Below, in pieces: positions 43,331-55,470 of a stretch of 64,000 nt of DNA. Source of the stretch: Ephydatia muelleri (lineage: Eukaryota; Porifera; Demospongiae; Spongillida; Spongillidae). Location: assembly GCA_013339895.1 (NCBI GenBank), contig JABACO010000021.1:1-64000 (forward strand), written 5' to 3'. A program made the translations under genes and the position numbers. The notes under the pieces were generated by a model that had not been told where the DNA came from, did not search any database, and saw only the letters and a program-made list of their open reading frames with translations. Position 1 is the first letter of the stretch, and every line of letters starts with the position of its first letter.

Positions 43331-43829
43331 ATTAGACTGAAGACATTCGATGCCCTTACTTTCATCTCTTTCAATGTCATACAAGCTCATTAACGGAGTC
43401 ATTGAAAAAAAAACCTCGAATATAAGGAAATGACGTAATATTGACTGCATGACGAGTCGCGTCCCCAGACCGGGGCGACCGTAATACACATCATGTACAT
43501 GTAGCTCAACACTGACTGTAACCCATGCTTGATGTGATTGCAAGTTTACAACACGTATGCGAGGCATATTCTGCTGGCTTAACTCCGGCAGATTGGTGTT
43601 TTTTAGGCAGTTGTACTGGAATTTCTATCATGCATTGTTCAAGCCTAACTGGTGGCGATCGTGATGCAAGCCAGTGTTAGTTGGTAGGCACGGCGGAATC
43701 TGTGATTTTAGACCGTAAAATCCTAGACGTCAGAAGAAAAAATCTCAGTTTGCAATTTTTAATTTTTTTTATTGACACCATCTGGTAAAAACGATCTAGT
43801 AGCTTCATTATGCTTCAATGTGGCTTACT

Positions 43830-44340
43830 ATGCATTCAGAACGACTGCCGAATGCGTCAGCAATAGACCGGAGTAGTTTTAAAGTTTTAAAGCACGCACC
43901 GTTTTTCTTAAGTGTTGTTCAAATCGAACACAGTTTTCTGCCCACGATTTTCGACTCTAAACCGCTGCGTCTCCTCCAAGGTAAGTATTCTTCCCTCTAA
44001 TTCATCCTTCTATCGAAATTTCATAAATATTGGACGAAGCGCCGAGTACCTTCTTCGATGCGCCAGTTACTGAATATCATTGCCGAACCATAGATACTTT
44101 AGAGAATCTATGATTCAATGTTAGGATTCTTCAGTAAATGTATAAGATATACGTGACATCAGTGTGGGTATGCGTGCTACAGATAGCCATGTACGACGAG
44201 TTATCCGCTTCAAACGCCACGGTTCTTTTCAGAACCAATGCAGCGTGGCATCCCAAACGGAACCTTCCCCTGATGAACCAAGCTCGAATGGAACAAGAAC
44301 CAAGAGACCAATCCGTAAGCGCGATATGACGCTCTATTAG
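43830..44340 (+). CDS. Two-exon candidate gene, 102 codons, unknown
   Basis: Exon 43830-43980 (ATG; ends CTCCAAG then GTAAGTA) and exon 44183-44340 (after CTACAG; ends TAG) join in phase to 102 codons plus stop. The donor is a perfect consensus. The product begins MHSERLPNASAIDRSSFKVL, has a hydrophobic middle (APFFLSVVQIEHSFLP) and a basic C-terminus (GTRTKRPIRKRDMTLY) that could act in nuclear localisation. No known domain. The next ATG, at 44375, opens a 23-codon basic frame (MSKRKQNQ). The first exon could be part of a longer 5' region. Confidence 0.4.
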
Positions 44341-45759
44341 CGGAAGTTGCATTGCCATCGCCAATTAAATCAAGATGTCAAAGAGGAAGCAAAACCAAGG
44401 CGCTTGCAGAACTCGTTCACCACCAAAAAAGAATAGCAGACGCTAATGACGATACCATCAACAACGTAGACGTCAACCATTCAACAGCAATAGGTTAAGT
44501 TGGTGGCGAATGCTTGAGGCATGCATTTGAATGCTTCCTTAGGACTATTATTGTTAGACCCTTGTTTCCTTGCTTTTTACAGTAGACTACTATAGCCTTC
44601 AAATCCTATAGACCACTAACGTTATCATAGAGAATGTTTTTAGTTACTTTTTTTGAATTTTTGTTCCTTCGAATCTTCGATTGTCACGCAAAGGACATTG
44701 TATTTGGTAGTTGCCTTACGCAACTGCCGATTCATAGCTCGAGACAATTTGATTAAAAAAGTGAAGATGCCGACCAAATCTGAAGGTCATGCACATGAAA
44801 AACCTACAATAATGTATGTATGTAGTGCTCGTGTATACGGCTTATTTTTCAATGATGAAATCGCTAATCTCCTCACGCCAGAGCATCACTTTGCCGTAAA
44901 AAAAACAATACACCGTATAGTTATGCGATGTACCGGGGCGAAGGAGCGAATCAGCATAAACACGTGAACTCTTTGGTTTACAGTTCTGATTGCAAAGCTT
45001 TGCTCACAATTATTCAAAATAGTGTTCGAAAGAACTTGCAAGTCATCATCCTCATTACTGTTCAAATTAAACACTATATCGCCTTCTTCTCTCGTCTTTG
45101 ACGGAAAGTAACATTTGAGTAGCCTTAACCATTGAAGTGTTTTTGATTGTCTCTACGATGGTACTGTGCGTGAAACGAGCAGCAGTATACGGGATTTTGT
45201 CGGGAAGGATCTATAACATCACAGTGGTGCAAAGCTTCCTGATGGCAATGAAGCCAATGCTCGATATATTTTGATTAGTGATTTATTTTTTGGGTTGCCA
45301 CTTTTGATGCTCTGATATTATTATAGTAGTGGGGTAGGGGAATGTTCGTCATATTGATATAACAAATAAAACACAAAACCAAGGTGTGTGTGTCTTTGTG
45401 TGTTTGTGTGTGTGTGTGTGGCAAGTAATGTGAACTATGATGTCTTCTACGCACCATCAAGACAATTTAAGTAGCTCTCTGGCCCAGTAACCCAATAATA
45501 CTCAGCTACATGTACATGTATAGTGCAAAACTGAGGTAGACTACTTAGATAGTGAGCATGAACCCTGCAGGAGATGGAGCTCTCTGGGGTGGGGCTCTCT
45601 GGGGTAGGGGGCGGAGGTAGCAGTGTTAGAACCAAAAGCAAAACAGGTCACTACACACATTTACAAACATTTTGACAGAGTAAGCTTCATGGTGAAAAAA
45701 CTGGATTTTAGCAGCCCACCTCCCTAGATGGATATGTGCTGGTTGCAGTCCACCTCCTT
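44341..45759. other. Intergenic with (GT)n microsatellite
   Basis: No gene recognised. A GT repeat lies at about 45384-45420. A plus-strand frame at 44653-44967 is open but has no recognisable feature. Confidence 0.45.
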
Positions 45760-45779
45760 AAATAAATGGATAAGTGGTT

Positions 45780-45990
45780 GTCGCATAGGATGGCTTTAGA
45801 TGGCTTTAGATGGCTTTTGGTCTGCAATGACTGCTGATGCTGGCTCTACTGCACTACCATCCTCATCTTTCACATTTCCAGACCTCCACAGGTCGTGGTT
45901 GATATCAGACATTGTTACCAAGCCACCACAGCAGCATACTGTCTGGACATTTGTTTTTTGAATGCATTTTGAGCATCGATAGTTGTGAAT
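45780..45990 (-). other. Possible Cys-rich exon
   Basis: Minus-strand frame HNYRCSKCIQKTNVQTVCCC then GGLVTMSDINHDLWRSGNV, preceded by TTTTTCCTATTAG as a plausible acceptor. CxxC followed by CC.C looks like a zinc-ribbon fragment. No partner exon is fixed; a minus-strand open stretch at 46334-46549 might be one. Confidence 0.3.
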
Positions 45991-45999
45991 GCTAATAGG

Positions 46000-47123
46000 A
46001 AAAATATAAGAGTCCTAAACTTCAAACTGAATAAAACTGTTCTGTCTGTGATTACACTTTATTCCATTACCCTGGGACTATATTGCACATTTGAAGCTAC
46101 ATGCGGCACCATGTAACTAAAGTAAAAACAAATAATTTACCTAATTCATTGAGAAACTTATGCAACAAAAATGCAGAAATGGAGGATTCGGTGGCAAAAG
46201 CATGATGATTTAGCCTGGACAGACCCTATGTTTGCTGCATCTGCTTTCTAAACACAATTCTTTAGTTTCAGTATTAACAACCCTATAAACTGATTGCCTC
46301 ATTGCAGTTACTTGCGCATTTACATGTCATAGATCACCGTTCAAAAAATCCGATTCCATAAATTGTGGTGTTCACTGGTGAGTGTTTAATTGAGTATGAT
46401 ACATATTCCCTTTCCTGTAGGATGAACACATGATTCACCTTCAACGACTCTTCAAGCGACTTCAAGTGGATCCAAGCTATGTAAGTGTCGATACTGTGGC
46501 GATGTTTATACAAACTTTGTGTGCATTGCCAGACTTTACGAGTGTCCATTTTCCCAATCCCTCTTTCGGGTGGTATTAGTGACGTGCCAATGAATGTGCA
46601 TGGAGCTTTCTGATGCTTATTGCATGGGCTGCACTTGTGGCCACTGGAGCTAGCTCCGGCTACAGTAAGTAGGGCTGGGAGAAACGAAAAAAAAAAATCG
46701 TTGTTCAGCCCATTGGGGATGGGGCTGTGGAGGCAGTTAGGAGGAGTTGGAGAAAGGAGAAAATGTGTTTGGAGGTTTAGGCAATGGCAGTGTGGGTGAC
46801 TCGTAGAGGGGTGTTCATGATCAAGGCTTGATGAAACGTGGGATTTACAAGAGTTCCATCCATATGGCTAGAAGGTTTATTTCATATTGGCAATTGTGTA
46901 TTATGTAAATACATGGCTGCTGATAGTATTCCAACACCAACATTTGCACGTATCTCGTCTGCTTGCATTTTTGTTTATTGTTACTTGCAATGAAAATCCA
47001 CTTGTGTGCATTATATGTGCATCCCATGATAATATGTCAGCTGGCTGAACCACCTCCACTGACAGTTGTAAAGATTGCATTTGAACTGCATCATATTAAG
47101 GCACTCTGTACACTCGGTTGTAG
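46000..47123. other. Intergenic / 5' region of the ATPase pseudogene
   Basis: No certain exon. A plus-strand CKCRYCGDVYTNFVC frame at about 46487-46540 shows a CxxC but no context. A segment at 47073-47118 (FELHHIKALCTLG) might be a remnant of the ATPase N-terminal exon. Confidence 0.3.
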
Positions 47124-48574
47124 GGCCACACTAATGACCAGGTGGAAAGGCTGCTGCATCTGTACGGTCCCAACTCTCTAAGTCCTCCGATCACTCTACC
47201 TGTTGTCCTCAAGTTTGCGAAACACCTTGTGGGAGGGTTCTCCCTTCTTCTGCTGGCTGCATCAGCACTGTTGTTTGTGTCATATGTCGTCCAGTATGTA
47301 GATGACAGTATCCAAGACACAGCGGTCAATATAAGACAATATCCTGTGCTTTCAGACACCTCGTGAGGCACAGAATTGCCTTTTTTTCTTTTTTCTTTTT
47401 TTTGAACATTCCAGTTTATTATGTATAGGGGAAGGTAATATGTTTAGAATTTCTCTCAAGATATAGTCAAAACAGAACAGGCTCATAGGCTTTTCATTGG
47501 GAGCGAAGGAAGATGAGAGAAGAATGGGAATTCTATTTAGCTACCAACATAGAACTCAGAACAGCAGCACAGGCAGGTGGCCCAGTGTGTGTAACTCTTA
47601 CTAATGAAATTAGGAGGGGGTTTGAATTCTTTCTATTGTACACGTTCACCAATTGCTTGCAAAGATTCAATGTGATTTAATGAAGTTCAAAGCTTTGCCC
47701 ATGTTTGTATGTTTCAGGACTCTTGATGACCTATTGTTAACTAAGTGGCACATATAAAATTGACTCTTTGCTATGTCTCTCCTGAAGCTCTTTCTAGCGA
47801 TAATCCTTTTTGGCATTGTCCTGGTTACAGCGATGTTCACTTATTACCAGGTATGTTATTAATAGTTTGTACACATGTGTGCTATTAATAAGTACTGGCT
47901 TGAATTATTAACAATAAGTAACCGCATTAGTCATTACTAATAACTAATCTAACTTACAAGTTTATCCTACCCCCTTGTCTCCTTATATAAACCTTTTCCA
48001 TTTTCAACAACCTGCAGATGTAAAGGTTTATCTGTGCAGCACAACTTAATGACTTTGTTTCATCATGAATACCTGTTTTTGGCAAGAATGTTCATTTCAA
48101 ATAATCACACATTTCAGATACCGCTTTACTTGTTATTTCTTACTTACTGTAGTAAAATAGCAACACACACGATTTCTATTTGTTCTGAGCCATTACCTCC
48201 TCATATTTATAACCTTGCATGGAGCCAGCTACAATGCTACGTCCGTTGAAAATATATGTGTACCCAAAAATGTGTAGGAAACCAAGGAGTGAAAAATTCA
48301 TGAAGGCATTTGAGGTGCCTGTGGAGGTACGTATTGAACACTACAAACATGTCTATCTCCAAGTATCCTGCTTGCAGAAAACGATGGTGTTGAGAGGAAG
48401 AATGCGTCGTGACATCAACATTGATAGGCTCGTGGTGGGAGACATTGTAGACGTAAAATTTGGCGACAAGATACCAGCTGACATCAGGATCATCACCTGC
48501 TCTGGCTTTAAGGTCTGCTGACCGTAATGTTATTTCAGTCACCGAAATGCATGCGTGCGTAGAATCATTCTTTT

Positions 48575-49117
48575 TAAGCTCCCCTTCCCCTTCCTACCTC
48601 CCTTACCCCTTCCTCCCCTTCCCTCCTACCTCCCTTCCCCCTCCTACCTCCCCTTCCCCCTCCTACTCCCTTCCCCCTCCTACCCCCCTTCCCCCCCTAC
48701 CTCCCCTTCCCCCTCCTACCGTCCCCTTCCCCCTCCTACCTCCCCTTCCCCCGCCTACCTCACCTTCCCCCCCCCTACCGGTCCCCTTCCCCTCCACCTC
48801 CCCTCCCCCTCCTACCTCCCCTGCCCCCTCCCCCTCCCCCCTCCCCTCTACCTCACCTTCCCCTCCTACCTCCCCTTCCCCCTCCTACCTCCCCTTCCCC
48901 ATCCGACCTCGCTTCCCCCTCCTACTCCCCGTACCCCTCCAACCTCCCCTTCCCCCTCCGACCCGCCCTTCCCCCCTCCTACCTCCCCTCCCCTTCCCCT
49001 CCTACCCTACCATTCCCCCCGCCTACCTCCCTTCCCCTCCTATCCTCCCCTTCCCCCTCCTACCTCCCAGTCCCCCTCCTACCTCCCCTTACCCCTTCCT
49101 CCCCTCCCCTTTCTGTT
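48575..49117 (+). repeat. Pyrimidine tract (CTTCCCCCTCCTACCTCCC)n inside an ATPase intron
   Basis: About 540 bp of imperfect CT units occupy the intron between the actuator exon and the TGES exon. The long Pro/Ser/Leu frames through it are artefacts. It ends in a usable polypyrimidine-AG acceptor (CTGTTCAG at 49120). Confidence 0.9.
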
Positions 49118-49219
49118 CAGGTGGACAACAGCTTGTTCACAGGAGAGTCGGAACCTCGACCACGATATGGTGATTCAGAAGACCCTGATCCTCTGGAGTC
49201 TAAGAACTTGGCCTTTTTT

Positions 49220-49404
49220 CACTGCGCCACAGCATTTAGTAATGCAGAGTTGTGCAGAGTCTGCATACCAACCATATGCAGATGAGTATCATTGAAGTGT
49301 CCATATGCAGATGTCTGCATGTGGACACTTCAATGATACTCATCTGCATATGGTTGGTATGTAGACTCTGCACAACTCTGCATACTAAATGCTGTGGCGC
49401 AGTG
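49220..49404. mobile_element. 185-bp near-perfect palindrome inserted in the TGES exon
   Basis: CACTGCGCCACAGCATTTAG at the left is mirrored by CTAAATGCTGTGGCGCAGTG at the right, and complementarity continues to a centre near 49312. Outside it the ATPase coding sequence joins cleanly (NLAFF before, ATDAVEG after), so the palindrome is an insertion, with T-rich flanks (TTT on both sides) as a possible 3-bp target duplication. It looks like a fold-back MITE whose terminal inverted repeats span the whole element. Confidence 0.8.
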
Positions 49405-51315
49405 AATTTGCGACAGATGCTGTGGAAGGTATTGTTTTGTGATACTTTGACCATCACTGCTTTTTGCTCATCACACACTCCAAAAGGTGTTTGTACGGGA
49501 GTCGTCTTGAGGACTGGGGACCGGACAATGATTGGCCATTTTGCACAACTTACTGGCACTGTGAATGCTGAAAGTACGACATGTGTATATAAAGACATAT
49601 CAGGCATGGCAACCTGTCTCTTTTTCCTTTCCCTCTGCAGAAACATAGTTAGCTTCTGAGATCAATCTTTTCGTTACTTTCATAACAACTTTTGCAGTAA
49701 CGATTGGAGTGATCTTTTTTATACTGGCTGTAGCAACAGGGCCTAGTTTTATTAATGCCCTCATTCATTTCATCGGGATAATAGCAGCCAACGTGCCTGA
49801 GGGTCTTCTCCCCACCCTTACTGTGAGAGAATCTGACATACAAATGCAATGACAAAACTTTGAATCTGCCTCACTTATTTCAGGTGTGGCTGCCCAACGC
49901 ATGAAGGCAAGGAAGTGCCTATTCTATAAACTGGAGGCAGTGGAGACGTTGGGAAGTACTTCTGTCATTTGTACCGACAAGACAGGGACTCTCACTGCAA
50001 ACAAGATGGCAGTGTGTAAGTCAGAAACTGGGGGATAAAGACTCTGTGGGTAGAGGGGCCCCAGGGACATGTGTATTATCATTCAGCCATTATTAAAAAG
50101 ATAAACAATATTCATCTAGAATTTGTTAACACAGTCTTCTCATCACTGATCATAAATAACAACACTTATGGCTGTAAATAGCATATTAACATCTGTGTAC
50201 AACTACAAGTGTAGCTGAGATCTTCAATGTAGTGGGCAAGAATGTCTCTCCAATCTTGCCACGCTTTATATATCTGGTGACAAATTCATCTATGTAGTTT
50301 CAAGGTTAAAGGGTCCACTCTGACTTGTACAAATCATTTATTTTATTGTGTAGCTGTATGTGGATACAGGGAGCAAGGTGGGGAGGGAGGGAGGGAGGGG
50401 GCATTGTTGATGACATTAAAACAGATGCGCAATAGCTACATGGCACTGAGTAATTATAAGAAGCAGTTTGTGTGTGTTTGTTTATGTGTCTATGTCAGTT
50501 TATGCACACACTCACACACACATTCTCTTTTCAACATTTAAATCACAGCCCATCTTTGGTACGATGGTGCTGTACATGTGCATGGAGTACGCGGCTCTAT
50601 CTACCCAGACGAGGGTAAGCAATGTTTTGCAATGTTAATATAGCCACTTTGAAGTATGTTTCAAGTACAGCATGCTTGGTGGCTGCAAGCTGAAATTATC
50701 TTTCCCTATAATTCTTGCTGCACCCAAACATTTTCGAAATTGTAGACGGCATCAGTGTTATAGGTGTCACATGCATCTTTCTATTCTTAATATTATTTTG
50801 TCTATTGTTAGGTCTAATGATTTGTACTTGCTTGAAGGCTAGGGTAGTTTTGTGCAAGTTTGTGTGTAATAGTGAAATGGACATCAATATGTGGTATATA
50901 TGTCTGTGCATTTATTTATTTACTTATTAAAAAAAAAAAGATTTGTATTTGATCAGAATGAATCATCACATGTGCCATGCATTGTATGTGTTGCCCTAAT
51001 GTGCACTCCAGTTGGACAGAATGTTTCTTCATCCTGAATCTCTGCAGCCCCAGAGCAAAGGCTGGGAAGCACTGTCAATGGTTATTGGCCTGTGTAGCAA
51101 TGCAACGTTCAAAGACAACCAGGGCCACATCAAGGTTATGGACAGGTCAGTCCGCGACTATGCATGTGTCCAGACCCCTCGCATCTTGATTTCTGACTTC
51201 TGCTGTAGAAAATGCAATGGGGATTGTTCAGAGTCTGCTCTTCTCAAGTTCTATGAGCTGGAAGTTGGGTCTGTGATTGAATCCAGGGATTTGCATACTA
51301 AAGTGTTTGAGATTC

Positions 51316-51378
51316 CGTTTAACTCATCCAATAAACCGTTTAACTCATCCAATAAACCGTTTAACTCATCCAATAAAC
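51316..51378 (+). repeat. 21-bp in-frame triplication in an ATPase exon
   Basis: CCGTTTAACTCATCCAATAAA is present three times in succession, giving PFNSSNK three times where the P2C family has one such FNSxNK block. The copies are identical, so the expansion is recent. Confidence 0.95.
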
Positions 51379-52190
51379 CAAGTTAGTTTGCATATAGTAA
51401 TTATGGTAATTATTTAGATGTTGATGATGTTTTAACCATTAAGGAAATTTTAGTGTGCGGTAGAATGCAAAGAAATAATTGTTTCATTTGGATGGAGTAT
51501 TTATATGGGTCAAATGCAATCAGAATATGCACTGCAAGCTTACAATGCTATTCAGGTCTCCATCCATGAATGGGACGACGAGAGTTATGTCCTCATTATT
51601 AAAGGTTAGATTATGCACCCAATCTAACACAACATGACTATTGTCAGTTGTTGTTATGACGACCTTTGTACAGGAGCGCCAGAGACAGTCATCAAGCTGT
51701 GCTCCAGTTTTCTTGATAGACAAGGGAAGGTGTGTTTGTTTGCATACAATGTTGACAAAATGCCCAACACTCCCATTGGTCTGCTGGAGGAATGCATGGA
51801 CACATCCTTCAGTGAGCACTTCACTAGTGCTCACGATCTGCTTGCAAGCCAAGGGGAGAGAGTACTGGCGTGAGTTGATGGATGGGCGGCCTGCCAATCT
51901 GCCTCTGATTGGGGATGCAACAATTTTACAGGTTTGCCTACAAGCATCTGGACCAAAGAAGCTACCCTCGAGGCTATGTGTTTGATCCTGAAAAGGTTAT
52001 AGTGTTCTCATCAAGTTTAGATCAGCATATGATTTGTCATATTGTATTTATAAAAGGCTGACGAACTTCTCCAAGGGCTGTGTTTTGCTGGTCTGGTCTC
52101 CCTGTTTGACCCTCCACGAGGGAATGTCTCAGAAGCTATTGCAAAGTGCAGAATGGCTGGGATTAAAGTATATTCTGCATGACCTATACT

Positions 52191-52751
52191 TGTTGTTCCA
52201 TTAAATTATATCTCGTACGGTACATTATTTATTGTTTTAACACAATGTATGCCGGGTGTTTAAAAATGAGCACAGCATGTATAATTCATACAGTGCTAAA
52301 ATTGGTTAGCAACCTAATATATTATTTATATTGTAGCTACTGAAGTATTGTATTATTATCATACAGCTGTTGCGTTCCTACACGTCAGATGTTCACACAG
52401 CCGACGAGATGCTCACATCAAATGGAGTGCCCAGTAGCAGGTTAGCCCACATGGATGAGTGTGTGCATGTGTGTGCATTTATGTGCAGCTCATCAGCATT
52501 CTAGTCATCTGTTCCTCTTCTTTTGCTATTTGTGACTTGGTTGTAAGATGTAATTCACCTTTTCAACCAACACAGAACATCCTTGTGTCCGCATGTACAT
52601 TTGCATTCACGAGTCGTACAATTTAATGCATCATTTTAAGTTTATAAGCTATCCAAAAAAACCAAACTAAAAACCACACTGCAGTGGTAGCAGGAATTTA
52701 TAAAATGCATATGCAAATGATGCAAGAGGCCATAGGAAAGGCATATTCTGT
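52191..52751. other. 3' remnant of ATPase copy A, then spacer
   Basis: A plausible short exon at 52367-52440 (ATACAG, then LLRSYTSDVHTADEMLTSNG, PSSR, then GTTAGC) resembles the ETAEDIAxRLNIPVSQ region that follows TGDHP in Na,K-ATPases. The TGDHP exon itself is not found. Nothing else recognised. Confidence 0.4.
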
Positions 52752-53550
52752 GCTGTAGTGTGGTTCCCTCTATATGCTGTTGTAATCCTCTCTATATGCT
52801 GTAGTGTAGTCCCCTCCATATGCTGTAGTGTGGTCTCCTCTATATGCTGTAGTGTGATCCCCTCGATATGCTGTAGTGTGGTCCGCTCTATATGCTGTAG
52901 TGTGGTCCCCTCTATATGCTGTAGTGTAGTCCCCTCTATATGCTGTAGTGTGGTCCCCTATATATGCTGTAGTGTGGTCCCCTATATATGCTGTAGTGTA
53001 GTCCCCTGTAGTGTGGTCCCCTCTACATGCTGTAGTGTGGTTCCCTCTATATGCTGTTGTAATCCTCTCTATATGCTGTAGTGTAGTCCCCTCCATATGC
53101 TGTAGTGTGGTCTCCTCTATATGCTGTAGTGTGATCCCCTCGATATGCTGTAGTGTGGTCCCCTCTATATGCTGTAGTGTGGTCCCCTCTATATGCTGTA
53201 GTGTAGTCCCCTCTATATGCTGTAGTGTGGTCCCCTATATATGCTGTAGTGTGGTCCCTTATATATGCTGTAGTGTAGTCCCCTGTAGTGTGGTCCCCTC
53301 TTCATGCTGTAGTGTGGTCTCCTCTACATGCTGTAGTGTGGTCCTCTCTATATGCTGTAGTGTGCTGTAGTATGGTCCCCTCTATAAGCTGTAGTGTGGT
53401 CCCCTCTATATGCTGTAGTGTAGTCACCTCTATATGCTGTAGTGTGGTCCCCTATATATGCTGTAGTGTGGTCCCCTCTATATGCTGTAGTGTGGTCTCC
53501 TCTATATGCCGTAGTCTGGTCCCCCCTATATGCTGTAGTGTGGTCGCGAG
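52752..53550 (+). repeat. 24-bp minisatellite (TATGCTGTAGTGTGGTCCCCTCTA)n
   Basis: About 32 variable copies of a 24-bp unit. A higher-order repeat of about 277 bp is visible: TGGTTCCCTCTATATGCTGT recurs at 52761 and 53038. Because 24 is divisible by three the repeat is open in several frames (ICCSVVPS repeats); these are not genes. Confidence 0.95.
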
Positions 53551-54113
53551 TTAAACCGATGCTTTCATTGTGCAAGACTGGAATCGATGTAATGAAATTC
53601 ACAATCCACTTTTGGGGCACTTCTTCACTTTCAGTACCACAGCTGTGAAGAGATAGTCTACTTTTCATGAGATTCTAGTACTGTTTTCATTCAAAATACT
53701 CAATATATCGACGTCACGGCGAACCAGATGAAGTCATACCGATGCTTTCATTGTGCAAGACTTGAATCGAAGTACTGAAAATCAGTATTGACTTTTGGGG
53801 CACTTCTTGACTTTCAAAACCACAACTGTGAAGAGATAGTCTACTTTTCAATGGACTTCAGTACTGCATTCATTCAAATAATTCCGTATATCGAAGTCAC
53901 ATCGGACCAACAGGAGTTGTTCCGATGCTTTCCTTGTGCAAGAATTGAATCGAAGTACTGAAATTCAGTATCCACTTTTGGGGCACTTCACTTTCAATAT
54001 CACAGCTGTGAAGAGATAGCCTACTTTAGAATGGATTATAGTACTGCATTCATTCAAAGTATTCAATATACCGAAGTCACATCGGACCAACAGGAGTTAT
54101 ACCGATGCTTTCA

Positions 54114-55470
54114 TTGTGCAAGAAATGAATCGAAGTACTGAAATTCAGTATCCACTTTTGGGGCACTTCTTCACTTTCATTACCACAGCTGTGAAGAGTC
54201 TACTTTTGAATGGATTCTAGTACTGCATTATTCAATGCACCGAAGTCACATCGGACCAACAGGAGTTATACCGTTGCTTTCATTGTGCAAGAACTGAATC
54301 GAAGGACTGAAATTCAATATCCACTTTTGGGGCACTTCTTCACTTTCAATACCACAGCTGTGAAGAGATAGCATACTTTTGAATGGATTCTAGTACTGCA
54401 TTATTCAATGTACCGAAGTCACATCGGACCAAGAGGAGTTGTACAGTTGCTTTCATTGTGCAAGAACTGAATCGAAGTACTGAATTTCAGTACCCACTTT
54501 TGGGGCACTTCTTTACTTTCAATACCACAGCTGTGAAGAGATAGCCTACTTTTGAATGAATTCTAGTACTGCATTATTCAATGTACCAAAGTCACATCGG
54601 ACCAACAGGAGTTATACCGATGCTTTCATTGTGCAAGAATTGAATCGAAGAACTGAAATTCAGTATCCACTTTTGGGGCACTTCTTCACTTTCAATACCA
54701 CAGCTGTGAAGAGATAGCCTACTTTTGAATGGATTCTACTACTGCATTATTCAATGTACCGAAGTCACATCGGACCAACAGGAGTTATACCGATGCTTTC
54801 ATTGTGCAAGAAATGAATCGAAGTACTGAAATTCAGTATCCACTTTTGGGGCACTTCTTCACTTTCATTACCACAGCTGTGAAGAGTCTACTTTTGAATG
54901 GATTCTAGTACTGCATTATTCAATGCACCGAAGTCACATCGGACCAACAGGAGTTATACCGTTGCTTTCATTGTGCAAGAACTGAATCGAAGGACTGAAA
55001 TTCAATATCCACTTTTGGGGCACTTCTTCACTTTCAATACCACAGCTGTGAAGAGATAGCATACTTTTGAATGGATTCTAGTACTGCATTATTCAATGTA
55101 CCGAAGTCACATCGGACCAAGAGGAGTTGTACAGTTGCTTTCATTGTGCAAGAACTGAATCGAAGTACTGAATTTCAGTACCCACTTTTGGGGCACTTCT
55201 TTACTTTCAATACCACAGCTGTGAAGAGATAGCCTACTTTTGAATGAATTCTAGTACTGCATTATTCAATGTACCAAAGTCACATCGGACCAACAGGAGT
55301 TATACCGATGCTTTCATTGTGCAAGAATTGAATCGAAGAACTGAAATTCAGTATCCACTTTTGGGGCACTTCTTCACTTTCAATACCACAGCTGTGAAGA
55401 GATAGCCTACTTTTGAATGGATTCTACTACTGCATTATTCAATGTACCGAAGTCACATCGGACCAACAGG
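54114..55470 (+). repeat. 678-bp higher-order repeat (four monomers) x2
   Basis: Monomers starting at 54114, 54273, 54446 and 54619 (spacings 159, 173, 173, 173) are repeated in the same order from 54792, including the diagnostic GCAAGAAATGAATCG variant and the GTGAAGAGTCTAC deletion. The two blocks look identical where I compared them. Confidence 0.85.

Larger units (their letters stand above)
47124..52190 (+). pseudogene. P2C (Na,K-ATPase-like) cation pump alpha subunit, decayed copy A
   Basis: Exons recognised in order: 47124-~47335 (LHLYGPNSLSPP, TM1), 47788-47850 (TM2 to FTYYQ), 48279-48326, 48378-48512 (actuator, VVGDIVDVKFGDKIPADIRI), 49121-49219 plus 49405-49428 (TGES at 49139-49150), 49487-~49580 (TGDRTMIG), 49641-49822 (TM3-4, ANVPEGLLP), 49884-50015 (DKTGTLT, phospho-Asp 49976-49978), 50549-50614, ~51000-51145, 51209-~51375, a short exon ending 51604, 51674-51869 (GAPE to GERVL), 51932-51995 and 52057-~52175 (DPPRG, MAGIK). 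Introns are often 61-63 bp. Damage: an extra base in the 48279 exon, TAG at 49646-49648, a 185-bp palindrome inside the TGES exon, a 21-bp triplication, and no TGDHP motif or later membrane half. It would have pumped monovalent cations at the plasma membrane; this copy cannot. Confidence 0.85.

Noticed and set aside
48460..49295. Two overlapping 237- and 246-codon Pro-rich frames
   Set aside because: They run through the CT tract in an ATPase intron and into the TGES exon out of its true frame.
49236..49659. Two similar 135-residue frames on opposite strands
   Set aside because: Their similarity is caused by the 185-bp palindrome, which reads alike on both strands.
52752..53668. Long ICCSVVPS-repeat frames on the plus strand and TTAYRGDH-repeat frames on the minus strand
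   Set aside because: Product of a 24-bp minisatellite whose length is a multiple of three; open in several frames on both strands.
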